Assembly: GCA_002434245.1 (NCBI GenBank)
Contig: DJJR01000017.1
Coordinates: forward strand, 1-45,250
Source of the DNA: Pelosinus fermentans
GTDB taxonomy: Bacteria; Bacillota; Negativicutes; DSM-13327
Direction of reading: 5' to 3'
Length of the DNA stretch: 45,250 nucleotides
A program made the translations under genes and the position numbers. Within the stretch, counting starts at the first letter, position 1; the number at the start of each line of letters is the position of its first letter. Below are positions 17,747-26,066 of the stretch, piece by piece. Under the pieces are notes generated by a model, which was not told the DNA's origin, ran no database searches, and worked only from the letters and a program-made list of their open reading frames with translations.

Positions 17747-18583
17747 ATGACTCTGCGCCTAAAAGTTGAAAAACTCCAAGAATTAATGCGTGATTTCCAT
17801 ATATTAACCGGTATACGAATTGTCATTTTTGACAATGATTACCAAGAAATTATTGCCTATCCTGAACCTCATTCTGATTTTTGTAATATCATGCATAGCA
17901 ATCCCAAAACTCGTATGGAGTGTTTAAAAAGCAATGAGTATTCGTTTGAAACATGTAAAAAAAGTAACCAGATCTTAATTTATCAATGTCATGCCGGTTT
18001 AGTTGAAGCTACCGCCCCCTTGTTAGATGCAGGAGTAATCATAGGTTATATTATGATTGGTCAAATCATAGATGATAAGGAACAAATTAACGCATTGAAG
18101 GGGTTTTTTCAGATTTGCAACCAATACAACATTTCCTCTGATGAATATTTTACTGCCATTGATAATATTACATATTGCAGTAAAGAACAAATTTTAGCTG
18201 CGGCAAAAATTTTGGAAGCTTGTACTTTTTATGTATTATTTAAAGATCTGATTAGTATCGAAAAAGACCGTTTCATATATCAATTAAATCATTATATTGA
18301 TCAGCACATACATGATGATATTTCAGTACAGCAATTGTGTGAAGAATTCAATATTGGCCGCACCAAACTATATGAAATCAGCTCACATTATCTAGGTATA
18401 GGTATTGGAGAGCATATAAGAAATAAACGGATTGAAAAAGCAAAATATTTATTGAAAAATACTTCTTCCAGGATTACGGATATTGCAAATTTAGTTGGCT
18501 TTCAAGATTATAATTATTTTTGTCGTGTGTTTAAAAAAATAGTTACCATGTCGGCTAAGCAATATAGAATAAAAAACCAGTAG
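17747..18583 (+). CDS. AraC-family regulator with PocR sensory domain
   Basis: A 278-residue regulator. Residues about 5-165 form a PocR-type ligand-binding domain with the cysteine set C46, C59, C70 and C81 (YQCHAGLVE) and the glycine-rich VIIGYIMIGQI. Residues about 175-277 carry two AraC helix-turn-helix units (VQQLCEEFNIGRTKLY and ITDIANLVGFQDYNYFCRVFKK). PocR domains bind small hydrocarbons or sugars-related ligands such as 1,2-propanediol in other systems, possibly through a metal bound by the cysteines. Its place after the transporter suggests that it activates the 5.4-15.6 kb genes, and 1,2-propanediol or a related diol is a credible signal if lactaldehyde is produced. It is convergent with the DeoR gene. 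Confidence 0.88.
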   Translation: MTLRLKVEKLQELMRDFHILTGIRIVIFDNDYQEIIAYPEPHSDFCNIMHSNPKTRMECLKSNEYSFETCKKSNQILIYQCHAGLVEATAPLLDAGVIIGYIMIGQIIDDKEQINALKGFFQICNQYNISSDEYFTAIDNITYCSKEQILAAAKILEACTFYVLFKDLISIEKDRFIYQLNHYIDQHIHDDISVQQLCEEFNIGRTKLYEISSHYLGIGIGEHIRNKRIEKAKYLLKNTSSRITDIANLVGFQDYNYFCRVFKKIVTMSAKQYRIKNQ

Positions 18584-18654
18584 TGCTGAAATTTGATGCA
18601 TTCTTTTTGTCTTTTGCAAGCCTCTGTTTGCCATATCCTACACCCGACAAAGAA

Positions 18655-19407
18655 TTAATATAGTACCTTTATGTTCTTTTTTTTAGCAATATCTAGAATA
18701 TCAGGAGGTAAGTTTTTATCACTGATGATGATGTCGATATCATCAAACTTTGCACTAATATTAAAATGAGTTGAATTAAATTTACTGCTGTCTACTAGCA
18801 AAACCAAACAATCCGTATTATTGGCAAATTCTCTTTTAAGAGATGCCTCACTTTCATTTGAATCAGAAGCTCCTCTCTTGCTTAGCCCTCGGCAAGAAAT
18901 AAAGGTTATATCACTGTAGTGCATTTTTATATTTTGATTTGCTTCTGGGCCGTATATGTTTAAATAGGATTTATTGATGTTTCCGCCAATTATATATACT
19001 TCCACATTTTCTAATTCACAAAGTTTATTAGCTGTGTGTATACCATTCGTAAGGATCGTTAAGTTAATAAACCTTTCTAATTTATTAACAATTCGATAAG
19101 TTGTTGTGCTGGAATCTAAAAATATCTTTTGGTTATCTTTTATTAGGGTCGTTGCAATGGCTGCAATGACTTCTTTTTTTTCTAAATTGATTCTGTTTGT
19201 ATAATCATACGGTAAATTTTTTGGCTCTTCGATAATAATGGCACCACCAGTGACCCTGCGAAGCAAACCTTTACTTTCCATTTCTGCCAAATCTCTTCTG
19301 ATCGTTGCGGAGCTTACAAATAATTTTTGACTTAACGTTTGTGTTTTTAGAAATTTTTTATCTTTCAATAAAGCGATTATTTCTTCTTGTCGTTCATAAG
19401 GAATCAT
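18655..19407 (-). CDS. DeoR-family sugar-phosphate regulator
   Basis: A 250-residue DeoR repressor. The N-terminal helix-turn-helix (about 1-55, QTLSQKLFVSSATIRRDLAEME then LLRRVTGGAI) is followed by the DeoR sugar-phosphate sensor (about 75-235, FLDSSTTTYRIVNKL, TILTNGI, VYIIGG and a C-terminal VDSSKF). The frame is open back to 19461, but ATG 19407 is preceded by AAAGGAGAG, and the extended part contains the palindrome at 19427-19446, so the shorter start is chosen. It is divergent from the second kinase operon and probably represses it until a sugar phosphate accumulates. Confidence 0.9.
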   Translation of the reverse strand: MIPYERQEEIIALLKDKKFLKTQTLSQKLFVSSATIRRDLAEMESKGLLRRVTGGAIIIEEPKNLPYDYTNRINLEKKEVIAAIATTLIKDNQKIFLDSSTTTYRIVNKLERFINLTILTNGIHTANKLCELENVEVYIIGGNINKSYLNIYGPEANQNIKMHYSDITFISCRGLSKRGASDSNESEASLKREFANNTDCLVLLVDSSKFNSTHFNISAKFDDIDIIISDKNLPPDILDIAKKKNIKVLY

Positions 19408-19426
19408 AATCTTCTCTCCTTTGTGC

Positions 19427-19446
19427 TCATCTTTGATCAAAGATGA
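19427..19446. promoter_or_regulatory. Perfect 20-base palindrome upstream of the DeoR gene
   Basis: TCATCTTTGATCAAAGATGA is perfectly self-complementary, and the symmetry continues to 26 bases (19424-19449) with one mismatched pair. It lies in the 5' leader of the DeoR gene, 20 bases from its start codon and about 50 bases from the divergent -35 box. An autoregulatory DeoR operator is the best reading. Confidence 0.6.
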
Positions 19447-19493
19447 ACAATTTTTATTCATTAATGATTAATTATCAACATTATAGCCAACTA

Positions 19494-19522
19494 TTGAACG
19501 AGAGTATAGATATTTTTATAAT
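19494..19522 (+). promoter_or_regulatory. Promoter of the second kinase operon
   Basis: TTGAAC (19494-19499) and a perfect TATAAT (19517-19522) are separated by 17 bases, predicting a start near 19529 and a short leader before GTG 19561. Confidence 0.72.
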
Positions 19523-19560
19523 AGGAAAGTAATCAGATACTAGAAATGGAGGGGAATATA

Positions 19561-21060
19561 GTGGCATTAATGGGCATTGATGTAGGGACAACCGGAGTGA
19601 AATGTACGATTACAGACAATTATGGTAATTTATTATCGGAATCTTATGAAGAATATCAATCTTTTTCGCCAAAGCATGGATATTTTGAATTAAATCCTAA
19701 TGAAGTATGGGATAGTGCACAAAAAGTTATCAAGCTTGCGGCCAGCAAAGTAAATGAAAAAATACTGGGAGCGAGTGTCTCATCTTTTGGCGAATCTTTT
19801 GTACCGATTGATAGCAAGGGCCATGTTTTAATGAATAGTATGGTTTATACAGATATTAGGGGTGTTGAAGAAGCCGATGAGCTGCTGTCATATATTACAG
19901 AAAAGGAGATTGTAGAACGTACAGGACTAAAGCCAAGTAGCACGTATTCGCTACCCAAGATTATGTGGATTAAAAAGAATGAACCCAAAGTATTCCATAA
20001 TATATGGAAAGTCCTCTTGTATGGAAGTTATATTTTGTACCGTTTAGGTAATATTTGTGTCAGTGATTATACACTTGCTGCTCGTACGATGTTACTGAAT
20101 GTAGAGAAAAAGCAATGGGATGGTAAAATCCTTGCTGCTGCTGGACTGAAAGAAGATATTCTCCCCGATCTCTATCCGATGGGAACGATTGTAGGAGTGA
20201 TTAATGAGAATTTGGCACTAAAATTGGGACTTCCCCAAGACATGCAATTAGTGACTGGAGCTCATGATCAAATATGTGCAGCTATCGGTTCAGGAACCTA
20301 TAAATTAGGAGAAGCGATGGATGGTATGGGGTCTGTGGATTGTATCGCTCCAATCTTCTCAGATCATGTAAATAAAGAGAAAAATGCGGAAAAAAATTAC
20401 GCAATAGTGCCATACCTTGATGGCAAATTTACAACCTATGCTTATATTTACGACGGAGGATCTTTACTAAAATGGTATAGAGATACTTTCGGACAAGAAG
20501 AAAGTAGACAAGCATTGGAAACAAATAGCAGTGTATATGATATTTTTAATCGTTATGCAGCAAAAGAACCGACAGAAATATTGGTTTTGCCGCATTTTAG
20601 TGGATCTGCATTGCCCTATATGGACCCTTACTCAAAAGGAGCTATTATTGGTTTAGATGCGAATACAAATAAGTCGAAATTTTACAGAGCCTTGTTAGAG
20701 GGCGTTGCATATGAGCTAAGACTAAACATCGAAGAAATGAAAAAAAATGGTATCGAAATCGATTCATTACGAGCTTGTGGTGGTGGATCAAGGTCAGATC
20801 TTTGGCTGCAAATCAAAGCCGATGTCTTCAATAAAGAGATAAAAGTAGTGAAGATGAAGGAAGCAGGAACATTGGGAGTTATTATTATGACTGGTGTTGC
20901 TGTAGGGCTATTTAAGTCCTTTGAGGAAGCAATGAACAGCTTGGTAAAAGTGGAAAAAACTTTTTATCCACAACCGAAAAATGTTGATATTTATAATAAA
21001 AATTTCAAGAAGTACAAAGGGCTATATAACGCGCAGAAAAAAATTCTTGAACTGGATTAG
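19561..21060 (+). CDS. FGGY-family carbohydrate kinase (second copy)
   Basis: About 499 residues with phosphate loop MGIDVGTTGVKCTIT, catalytic aspartate in GAHDQICAAIGSG, and ACGGGSRSDLWLQIKAD near the end, the same layout as the 5404-6894 kinase. The two proteins align throughout (for example the shared DPRG/DIRG, LWLQ, LPHFSG and PYMD segments). GTG 19561 is chosen because GGAGGGG (19548-19554) is correctly spaced for it, although the frame is open from ATG 19546. It is the first gene of a kinase-aldolase-EIIC operon under the DeoR regulator. There is no isomerase here, so it either takes a ketose directly or shares the isomerase at 6908-8308. Confidence 0.88.
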   Translation: MALMGIDVGTTGVKCTITDNYGNLLSESYEEYQSFSPKHGYFELNPNEVWDSAQKVIKLAASKVNEKILGASVSSFGESFVPIDSKGHVLMNSMVYTDIRGVEEADELLSYITEKEIVERTGLKPSSTYSLPKIMWIKKNEPKVFHNIWKVLLYGSYILYRLGNICVSDYTLAARTMLLNVEKKQWDGKILAAAGLKEDILPDLYPMGTIVGVINENLALKLGLPQDMQLVTGAHDQICAAIGSGTYKLGEAMDGMGSVDCIAPIFSDHVNKEKNAEKNYAIVPYLDGKFTTYAYIYDGGSLLKWYRDTFGQEESRQALETNSSVYDIFNRYAAKEPTEILVLPHFSGSALPYMDPYSKGAIIGLDANTNKSKFYRALLEGVAYELRLNIEEMKKNGIEIDSLRACGGGSRSDLWLQIKADVFNKEIKVVKMKEAGTLGVIIMTGVAVGLFKSFEEAMNSLVKVEKTFYPQPKNVDIYNKNFKKYKGLYNAQKKILELD

Positions 21061-21074
21061 AAAGGGTGGTTTAA

Positions 21075-21932
21075 ATGGCTTTAGTTAATATGAAGGATTT
21101 ACTAGACGATGCATATACCAGGAAATATGGGGTAGGGGCTTTTAATGTAACTGATTTGGAGATGATTAGAGGAGTCATTGCTGCTGCTGAGATCGAAAAA
21201 TCTCCTGTCATTTTACAGTTTGCTGAATTACATGAGAATTATGTACCTTTAGACGTGATTGCCCCTATCATGATTGCAGCAGCAAAAACAGCAAAAGTAC
21301 CTGTAGTTGTCCATTTAGACCATGCAGAAAGCTTTGAAAAAATAATGCAGGCTATTCATTTAGGATTTTCATCTGTCATGATTGATGCCTCTAAAATGGT
21401 ATATGAAGATAATATTAGAGCAACAAAAGAAATTGTAAAGATTGCTCATGCGTTGAACGTATCTGTCGAAGCTGAGCTGGGGACAATGAACCGAGAAGGA
21501 GGAGGAGCTGAGTTCTATAATTCTATTGAGGATACGTTTACAGATCCTCAAAATGCGAGAGATTTTGTGGAAAAAACGGAAATAGATGCGCTGGCTGTAG
21601 TTTTTGGGACCGTTCATGGAGTGTACACTAGGGAACCCAATTTAGACTTTAAACGCCTATCTGAAATTAATAAAGAAGTAAAGGCACCATTAGTTATGCA
21701 TGGTGGGTCAGGTCTAAGTGATTTTGAATATCAAGAAGCGGTTAGAAATGGAGTCAGTAAAATAAATTATTACTCAACAATGGCATATAACGTTGCAAAT
21801 AGTGTTAGAGATAGACTGAATAAAGAAACAGCCCAAGTATTTAGTTCAGATGTTTCGATGTGGGTTATCAATCTAATTAAAGAAGAAGTTAGCGCAAAAA
21901 TGAAAGTTTTCAAATCTTCTGGAAAAGTGTAA
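21075..21932 (+). CDS. Class II ketose-phosphate aldolase (second copy)
   Basis: A 285-residue paralogue of the 9336-10178 aldolase. Zinc and catalytic residues are in VVVHLDHAES, VFGTVHGVY and LVMHGGSG; VEAELGTMNREGGG corresponds to the metal-loop region, and GVSKINYYSTM to the phosphate site. It starts 14 bases after the kinase stop with AAGGGTGG upstream. It would cleave the phosphorylated ketose to dihydroxyacetone phosphate and an aldehyde. The conserved NYY after KIN, shared with its paralogue, suggests that both act on related substrates distinct from fructose bisphosphate (inference). Confidence 0.86.
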   Translation: MALVNMKDLLDDAYTRKYGVGAFNVTDLEMIRGVIAAAEIEKSPVILQFAELHENYVPLDVIAPIMIAAAKTAKVPVVVHLDHAESFEKIMQAIHLGFSSVMIDASKMVYEDNIRATKEIVKIAHALNVSVEAELGTMNREGGGAEFYNSIEDTFTDPQNARDFVEKTEIDALAVVFGTVHGVYTREPNLDFKRLSEINKEVKAPLVMHGGSGLSDFEYQEAVRNGVSKINYYSTMAYNVANSVRDRLNKETAQVFSSDVSMWVINLIKEEVSAKMKVFKSSGKV

Positions 21933-21944
21933 GGAGAGGATAAC

Positions 21945-23282
21945 ATGAGATTTTTGAGTGATTTATTAGGACAACCAGCAGTTATTGCTGGCTTGGTAGT
22001 ACTTCTTGGCTTAATTGCATTAAAGAAGCCTGGCACTGAAATAATCAAGGGATCGATTCGAGCGATTCTTGGTTTCGTAGTACTATTAGCGGGTACTACT
22101 CTTATTGTGGGAACGTTATCCAATTTCGGTAAACTTTTTGAAAGCGCATTTAGTATGCAGGGGATTATACCCAGTAATGAGGCGGCCATATCAATTATTT
22201 TAGCTAAATATGGCTCAGTAGCCACTTTTATATTTGTGGCAGGGTTAATATTAAATGTTATTTTAGCCAGATTGACTAAATACAAGTATATTTTCCTGGC
22301 AAGTGATCATGCATTTTATATGGCTTGTGCAATTACGCCAGTGATGATGCTGGCAGGGTTTAACACTATCGAATCCATTATTTTTGGATCTCTCTTATTG
22401 GGTGTAATTCTTTGTATTATGCCAGCAATTGCACATCCAACAATGAAAATAATAACTGGTAAAGAAAATGAAAGTTTTGCTCATTTTGGCACATTGGGCT
22501 ATTGGTTTTCCGCACAGATCGGAAAGCTGTTTCGAGAAAAATCGAAATCGATTGAAGAGATTGAATTTCCGAAATCGCTGGCATTTCTACAAGACAGCAA
22601 TGTATCTGTATCTCTTGTGATGACAATCTTATTCTTTATCGTAGCAGTCATTTCAGGTCCAAGTGAAATAGCAAAATTGACCAATATGAACCTGTATGTT
22701 TGGGCATTTTTACAGGCAATTGAATTCTCCGCTGGTATTATAGTGCTGCTTACAGGTGTAAATATGCTGCTGGAAGAAATCACGCCGGCATTCAAGGGTT
22801 TTAGTAGCAGAATTGTTCCAAATGCTATTCCGGCATATCCTTTTGCGATTTTATTTAAAGGAACATCCAATGCTTTATTGGCTGGTTTTTTAAGTAGTCT
22901 TTTAGGTGGCATTGTAGGTATGTTAATTCAAATTCTTATGGGTACAGTTGTTATTCTCCCAGGTATTGTATTTCACTTTTTTTGTGGTGGACTTAGTGCC
23001 ATTTTCGGAAATGCAACAGGAGGACGTAAAGGAGCTCTTATTGGTCCTTTCATAAATGGTATTATTATGACGTTCCTTCCCATACTGTTTATAAATTTGT
23101 TTGGACAATTTGGATTCTTAGCTACCACATTCTCGGATAGTGATTTCCTTTTTATTGATACCATCTTAGGCAGTATTGCAGCATCAACGAATAAAGTTGT
23201 GCTAATGGCAACCATACTAGTTATCTTTATTTCACCATTCATAATGACTTTAATTGATAAAAAGAATGGTTCTTTGAAATAA
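21945..23282 (+). CDS. PTS EIIC component, UlaA/SgaT family, without EIIA or EIIB neighbours
   Basis: A 445-residue integral membrane protein with about 10-11 hydrophobic segments, resembling UlaA, the ascorbate-type PTS EIIC: an early KPGTEIIKGSIRAILGF, a middle FPKSLAFLQDSNVSVSLVMTI and LLEEITPAFKGFSSRIVPNA. In UlaA systems this part carries the sugar across the membrane while UlaB and UlaC pass on phosphate. No EIIB or EIIA gene exists in this window. A transport-only mode with phosphorylation by the FGGY kinase, or partners encoded elsewhere, are the two explanations. GGAGAGG precedes the ATG, 12 bases after the aldolase stop, and a terminator follows. Confidence 0.82.
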   Translation: MRFLSDLLGQPAVIAGLVVLLGLIALKKPGTEIIKGSIRAILGFVVLLAGTTLIVGTLSNFGKLFESAFSMQGIIPSNEAAISIILAKYGSVATFIFVAGLILNVILARLTKYKYIFLASDHAFYMACAITPVMMLAGFNTIESIIFGSLLLGVILCIMPAIAHPTMKIITGKENESFAHFGTLGYWFSAQIGKLFREKSKSIEEIEFPKSLAFLQDSNVSVSLVMTILFFIVAVISGPSEIAKLTNMNLYVWAFLQAIEFSAGIIVLLTGVNMLLEEITPAFKGFSSRIVPNAIPAYPFAILFKGTSNALLAGFLSSLLGGIVGMLIQILMGTVVILPGIVFHFFCGGLSAIFGNATGGRKGALIGPFINGIIMTFLPILFINLFGQFGFLATTFSDSDFLFIDTILGSIAASTNKVVLMATILVIFISPFIMTLIDKKNGSLK

Positions 23283-23385
23283 AAATGTATGGAAATATTA
23301 GATCATTAAGAAATAAAAGAGTGAACCATTACGCAGAATATTCTGATAGTTGCAAAAAGACTATTTTCTAAGAAAATTTAAAATT

Positions 23386-23435
23386 AAAAGACGAACTTTA
23401 GTCGGACGCTTGATTAAAGTTCGTCTTTCAATTAT
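23386..23435 (+). terminator. Terminator of the second kinase operon
   Basis: Arms AAAGACGAACTTTA (23387-23400) and TAAAGTTCGTCTTT (about 23415-23428) form a 14-base stem with a loop of about 14 bases and a T-rich tail. Confidence 0.82.
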
Positions 23436-23900
23436 TTTTAAAGAGAATTGAGAAGTAATCTTCTTTAAAATGAAAGTAGCTATAAAGTATGCCATTGCAG
23501 CAGGACTACTATAGAATCCGATTGGATTGGCAGGAGTTTTTGTTTTAGTATGGAATTTTTATTTAATAGCTGTTTTAAGATAGAATGGTAGCAACTGTTT
23601 TCTGAATTGAATGACAACATGGGAATGTGAAATGTGGGAAAATAAAGCAGACAGTAAAAGTAGATCTGCTGTTTAAGATACATTAGCCTTTCATTCTTTA
23701 ATAATCTTGGAGGTGATTTTAATGCCAATCGTGAAGTAGCAAATTTAGAACTTGCTTATGGGCTTTCAGTGTTGTACATGTATTAAGGGTAATGTACATT
23801 ACGCAACGCTAGGATCAAGGGATCCACTCTAAAAGGATATCTCCATGGAGAGAAAAATAACAGTAATACGATAGATGTATTTATACAAGGAGCAGTGCTT
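23436..23900. other. Non-coding/decayed stretch before the TetR gene
   Basis: A small frame at 23470-23583 is interrupted by TAG at its 15th codon (its second part, GLAGVFVLVWNFYLIAVL, is hydrophobic). A strong ribosome site GGAGGTG (23709-23715) serves only a five-codon frame at 23722-23739. Neither is a credible gene today; both look like debris. The 3' part holds the palindromes at 23775-23801. Confidence 0.4.
23775..23801. promoter_or_regulatory. Paired palindromes upstream of the TetR gene
   Basis: TACATGTA (23775-23782) and TAATGTACATTA (23790-23801) are perfect palindromes sharing a GTAC or CATG core. Short paired palindromes about 100 bases before a TetR gene are typical autoregulatory operators. 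Confidence 0.4.
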
Positions 23901-24464
23901 ATGCATTTTTCAGAAAGGACAAAATTTATATTAGCAAATTCAATTAAAGAGTTGATGAGAAATGTTCCACTAGATAAAATTACAGTTAGGGAGATAGTGG
24001 AAAATTGCGGTACCACTCGCCAGACATTTTACCGGAATTTTAAGGACAAATACGATCTTGTTAACTGGTTCTTTGATAAAATTGTACAAAAAACCATCAA
24101 GCAGATGGGACATAGCTTAACGTTAGAAGAAGGTCTGATTAAAAAGTTTCAGCTTATGCAAGAAGATAAATATTTTTTTATCTCAGCCTTTTCTTCTTCA
24201 GATCTTAATAATTTATTTCATTATGATTATTGCTGTATTTACGAATTCTATAAGGATGTTTTGATGTCAAAGGCACCATTGACGGAGGGAACTACTTTAT
24301 TGCTGGAATTTTATTGCCGCTGTTCCATGGAGATGACTGTTGACTGGGTCAGAAAAGGAATGAAGACTCCCCCGGAGACGATGGCCCGGATTTTAGTAGA
24401 TGCGATGCCACCCCGTTTAATCGAATACTTGAGTGATTTATCGGAATACACAGTTGTAAAATAA
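23901..24464 (+). CDS. TetR-family transcriptional regulator
   Basis: A 187-residue regulator. An N-terminal TetR helix-turn-helix (about 8-52, ITVREIVENCGTTRQTFYRNFKDKYDL) is followed by a helical effector domain ending in a conserved-looking CSMEMTVDWVRKGMKTPPETMA segment of the DhaS/TetR_C type. ATG 23901 is chosen because AAGGAG lies eight bases upstream; a GTG two codons earlier lacks that spacing. It sits between the EIIC operon and the second dehydrogenase gene in the same direction, so it may control itself and the dehydrogenase. The effector is unknown. Confidence 0.85.
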   Translation: MHFSERTKFILANSIKELMRNVPLDKITVREIVENCGTTRQTFYRNFKDKYDLVNWFFDKIVQKTIKQMGHSLTLEEGLIKKFQLMQEDKYFFISAFSSSDLNNLFHYDYCCIYEFYKDVLMSKAPLTEGTTLLLEFYCRCSMEMTVDWVRKGMKTPPETMARILVDAMPPRLIEYLSDLSEYTVVK

Positions 24465-24482
24465 GTAATGGATTAGCCTCTA

Positions 24483-24563
24483 GTTACAGTTTGTGATAAT
24501 TGTAACGTATCGTGACAAATAGACATGAATGGAACTTGTTCTAATTAGCCGTTATTTTATACT
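24483..24563 (+). promoter_or_regulatory. Possible promoter and inverted repeat before the second dehydrogenase
   Basis: GTTACA (24483-24488) and TGTAAC (24501-24506) form a spaced inverted repeat. Downstream, TTGTTC (24536-24541) and TATACT (24558-24563) are 16 bases apart and could be the promoter, with the repeat as an upstream activator or repressor site. Confidence 0.4.
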
Positions 24564-24629
24564 TATAGTAAGTAGACTTTTACGTAAAAAGTGCTATGTA
24601 CAAGTATAAAAATCAAGGAGGTATTTGGA

Positions 24630-25748
24630 ATGGGTGATTACAAAATTCCGCAAACAGCTAAAATTTCAGTACTGACAGGTGTCCGAAAGATGGAGGTAAA
24701 AGAGCTTCCAATTCCACAGATTAACGATGATGAAATTCTTGTCCATATAGAAGGTTGCGGAATTTGTGGTACTGATGTTCACGAATTTAAGGGAGATCCA
24801 TTTGGGTATATTCCTGTTCAATTGGGACATGAAGGTACTGGGACGATTGTGAAGCTTGGCAAAAATATAACAAAAGATTTTTCAGGTAAACCATTAGCAG
24901 TTGGCGATAAGATTGTAACAGGGCTTCGTCCATGTGGAAAATGTGAAGTTTGTACTAAACATCCGGAAAAAATCCATTTATGTGAAGGCGGAGAAATATT
25001 TGGATTAATGCCGGGAGAAAATGCTTACTTCAATGGTTGGTTTGGTGAGTATATAAAAATCAATGCCGGTGGTGTTGTGTTCAATGTAAGTGATATGAGC
25101 TTAGATCTACGACTTCTGATAGAACCCGCAGCTGTTATAGTACATGCAGTAGAAAAAGCAAAAGAAATTTTTAATTTTAAACATGATTCTTATGTATTAA
25201 TTCAAGGATGCGGTCCTATTGGATTATTGCTATTAACTTTGGTTCGTACTATGGGTGTTAGAAATATTATTGCAGTTGATGCAGACAAAAAGAGATTGGC
25301 TGTTGCAAAAGAGTTAGGGGCTTCTGCAGTTATTGACATTACTGCTACTCAAGATCCAGTTGCAGATGTGAAAGCACTTACTGGTGGCCTGGGTGCTGAA
25401 ATGGCATTCCAATGCACTGGCTCTCCTAAAGCGGCTTCAGTGGTATGGAATTATGTAAGACGCGGTGGTTCTTTATGCGAATTAGGCTTCTTTGTAAATA
25501 ATGGAGATGCAAAATATAATCCGCATTTAGATATTTGCAATAAAGAAATTAAAGTCGTTGGTTCCTGGACATATCAAGCATCTGATTGGATTCAGGCCTG
25601 TGAATTCTTAAAAGAAGCTCAGCTTCGTGGACTTCCAGTAGAAAAATTAATAACGCATCGCTATGGTATTGATGAAATGAATGAAGCCATGGAAATGAAT
25701 ATCAGTATGCAGGGAAGCAAGATTGTATATCAAAATAATAACATTTAA
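24630..25748 (+). CDS. Zinc-dependent medium-chain dehydrogenase (second copy)
   Basis: A 372-residue paralogue of the 10222-11334 enzyme. Catalytic zinc residues are in GCGICGTDVHE and LGHEGTG; the structural zinc cysteines are in PCGKCEVCTKHPEKIHLC; the NAD(P) loop is GCGPIGL. The ATG follows AAGGAGG by seven bases; an in-frame codon at 24591 has no ribosome site. It is transcribed alone after the TetR gene, and hairpins follow. A polyol or aldehyde substrate linked to the second kinase operon is likely but unproven. Confidence 0.87.
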   Translation: MGDYKIPQTAKISVLTGVRKMEVKELPIPQINDDEILVHIEGCGICGTDVHEFKGDPFGYIPVQLGHEGTGTIVKLGKNITKDFSGKPLAVGDKIVTGLRPCGKCEVCTKHPEKIHLCEGGEIFGLMPGENAYFNGWFGEYIKINAGGVVFNVSDMSLDLRLLIEPAAVIVHAVEKAKEIFNFKHDSYVLIQGCGPIGLLLLTLVRTMGVRNIIAVDADKKRLAVAKELGASAVIDITATQDPVADVKALTGGLGAEMAFQCTGSPKAASVVWNYVRRGGSLCELGFFVNNGDAKYNPHLDICNKEIKVVGSWTYQASDWIQACEFLKEAQLRGLPVEKLITHRYGIDEMNEAMEMNISMQGSKIVYQNNNI

Positions 25749-25789
25749 TTTTGAATAACTTGTAGAAAGCTTAAGGATAACTTCTCAAA

Positions 25790-25826
25790 AGGGCTGTCTC
25801 AAAATAGATAATTTGAGATAGCCCTA
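25790..25826 (+). terminator. Hairpin after the second dehydrogenase
   Basis: AGGGCTGTCTCAAA (25790-25803) pairs with TTTGAGATAGCCCT with one bulge and is followed by A residues rather than T. It may serve as the terminator of the dehydrogenase gene or be bidirectional. Confidence 0.6.
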
Positions 25827-25916
25827 AAAATATATCTAAAATACAAAAACTAAGTTCAAAGCTTTTATCAGATAAAAACTGCTTGTTATTTTGGCAACGT
25901 TGCATAAATGGATACG

Positions 25917-25948
25917 GCCCCATCACGCCTGTGAGTGATGGGGCTTTT
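25917..25948 (+). terminator. Strong intrinsic terminator
   Basis: GCCCCATCAC (25917-25926) and GTGATGGGGC (25935-25944) form a ten-base GC-rich stem with an eight-base loop followed by TTTT. The gene it once ended is not recognisable. Confidence 0.85.
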
Positions 25949-26066
25949 CAACATTTACGTTATAACGTCGATTGATATTTAAAGGAGAAGAGTCATAAAA
26001 AACAACTCATTTTAAGGAAGTAGATGAGTTGGGAGGATTGCCTAGTGAAGTTGTTATTGTGATTAG

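Noticed and set aside
19408..19461. Eighteen extra N-terminal residues of the DeoR regulator
   Set aside because: The stretch contains a 20-base palindrome and the AAAGGAGAG ribosome site for ATG 19407, so it is a leader.
25790..25826. GGGCTGTCTCAAAA-like sequence as an insertion-sequence end
   Set aside because: Similar words occur at some IS ends, but here both arms are adjacent as one hairpin, and no transposase remnant or target duplication was found.
25889..25906. Sigma-54 promoter-like TTGGCA...TTGCAT
   Set aside because: The GG-to-GC spacing is seven bases rather than the required ten, and it leads into a terminator, not a gene.
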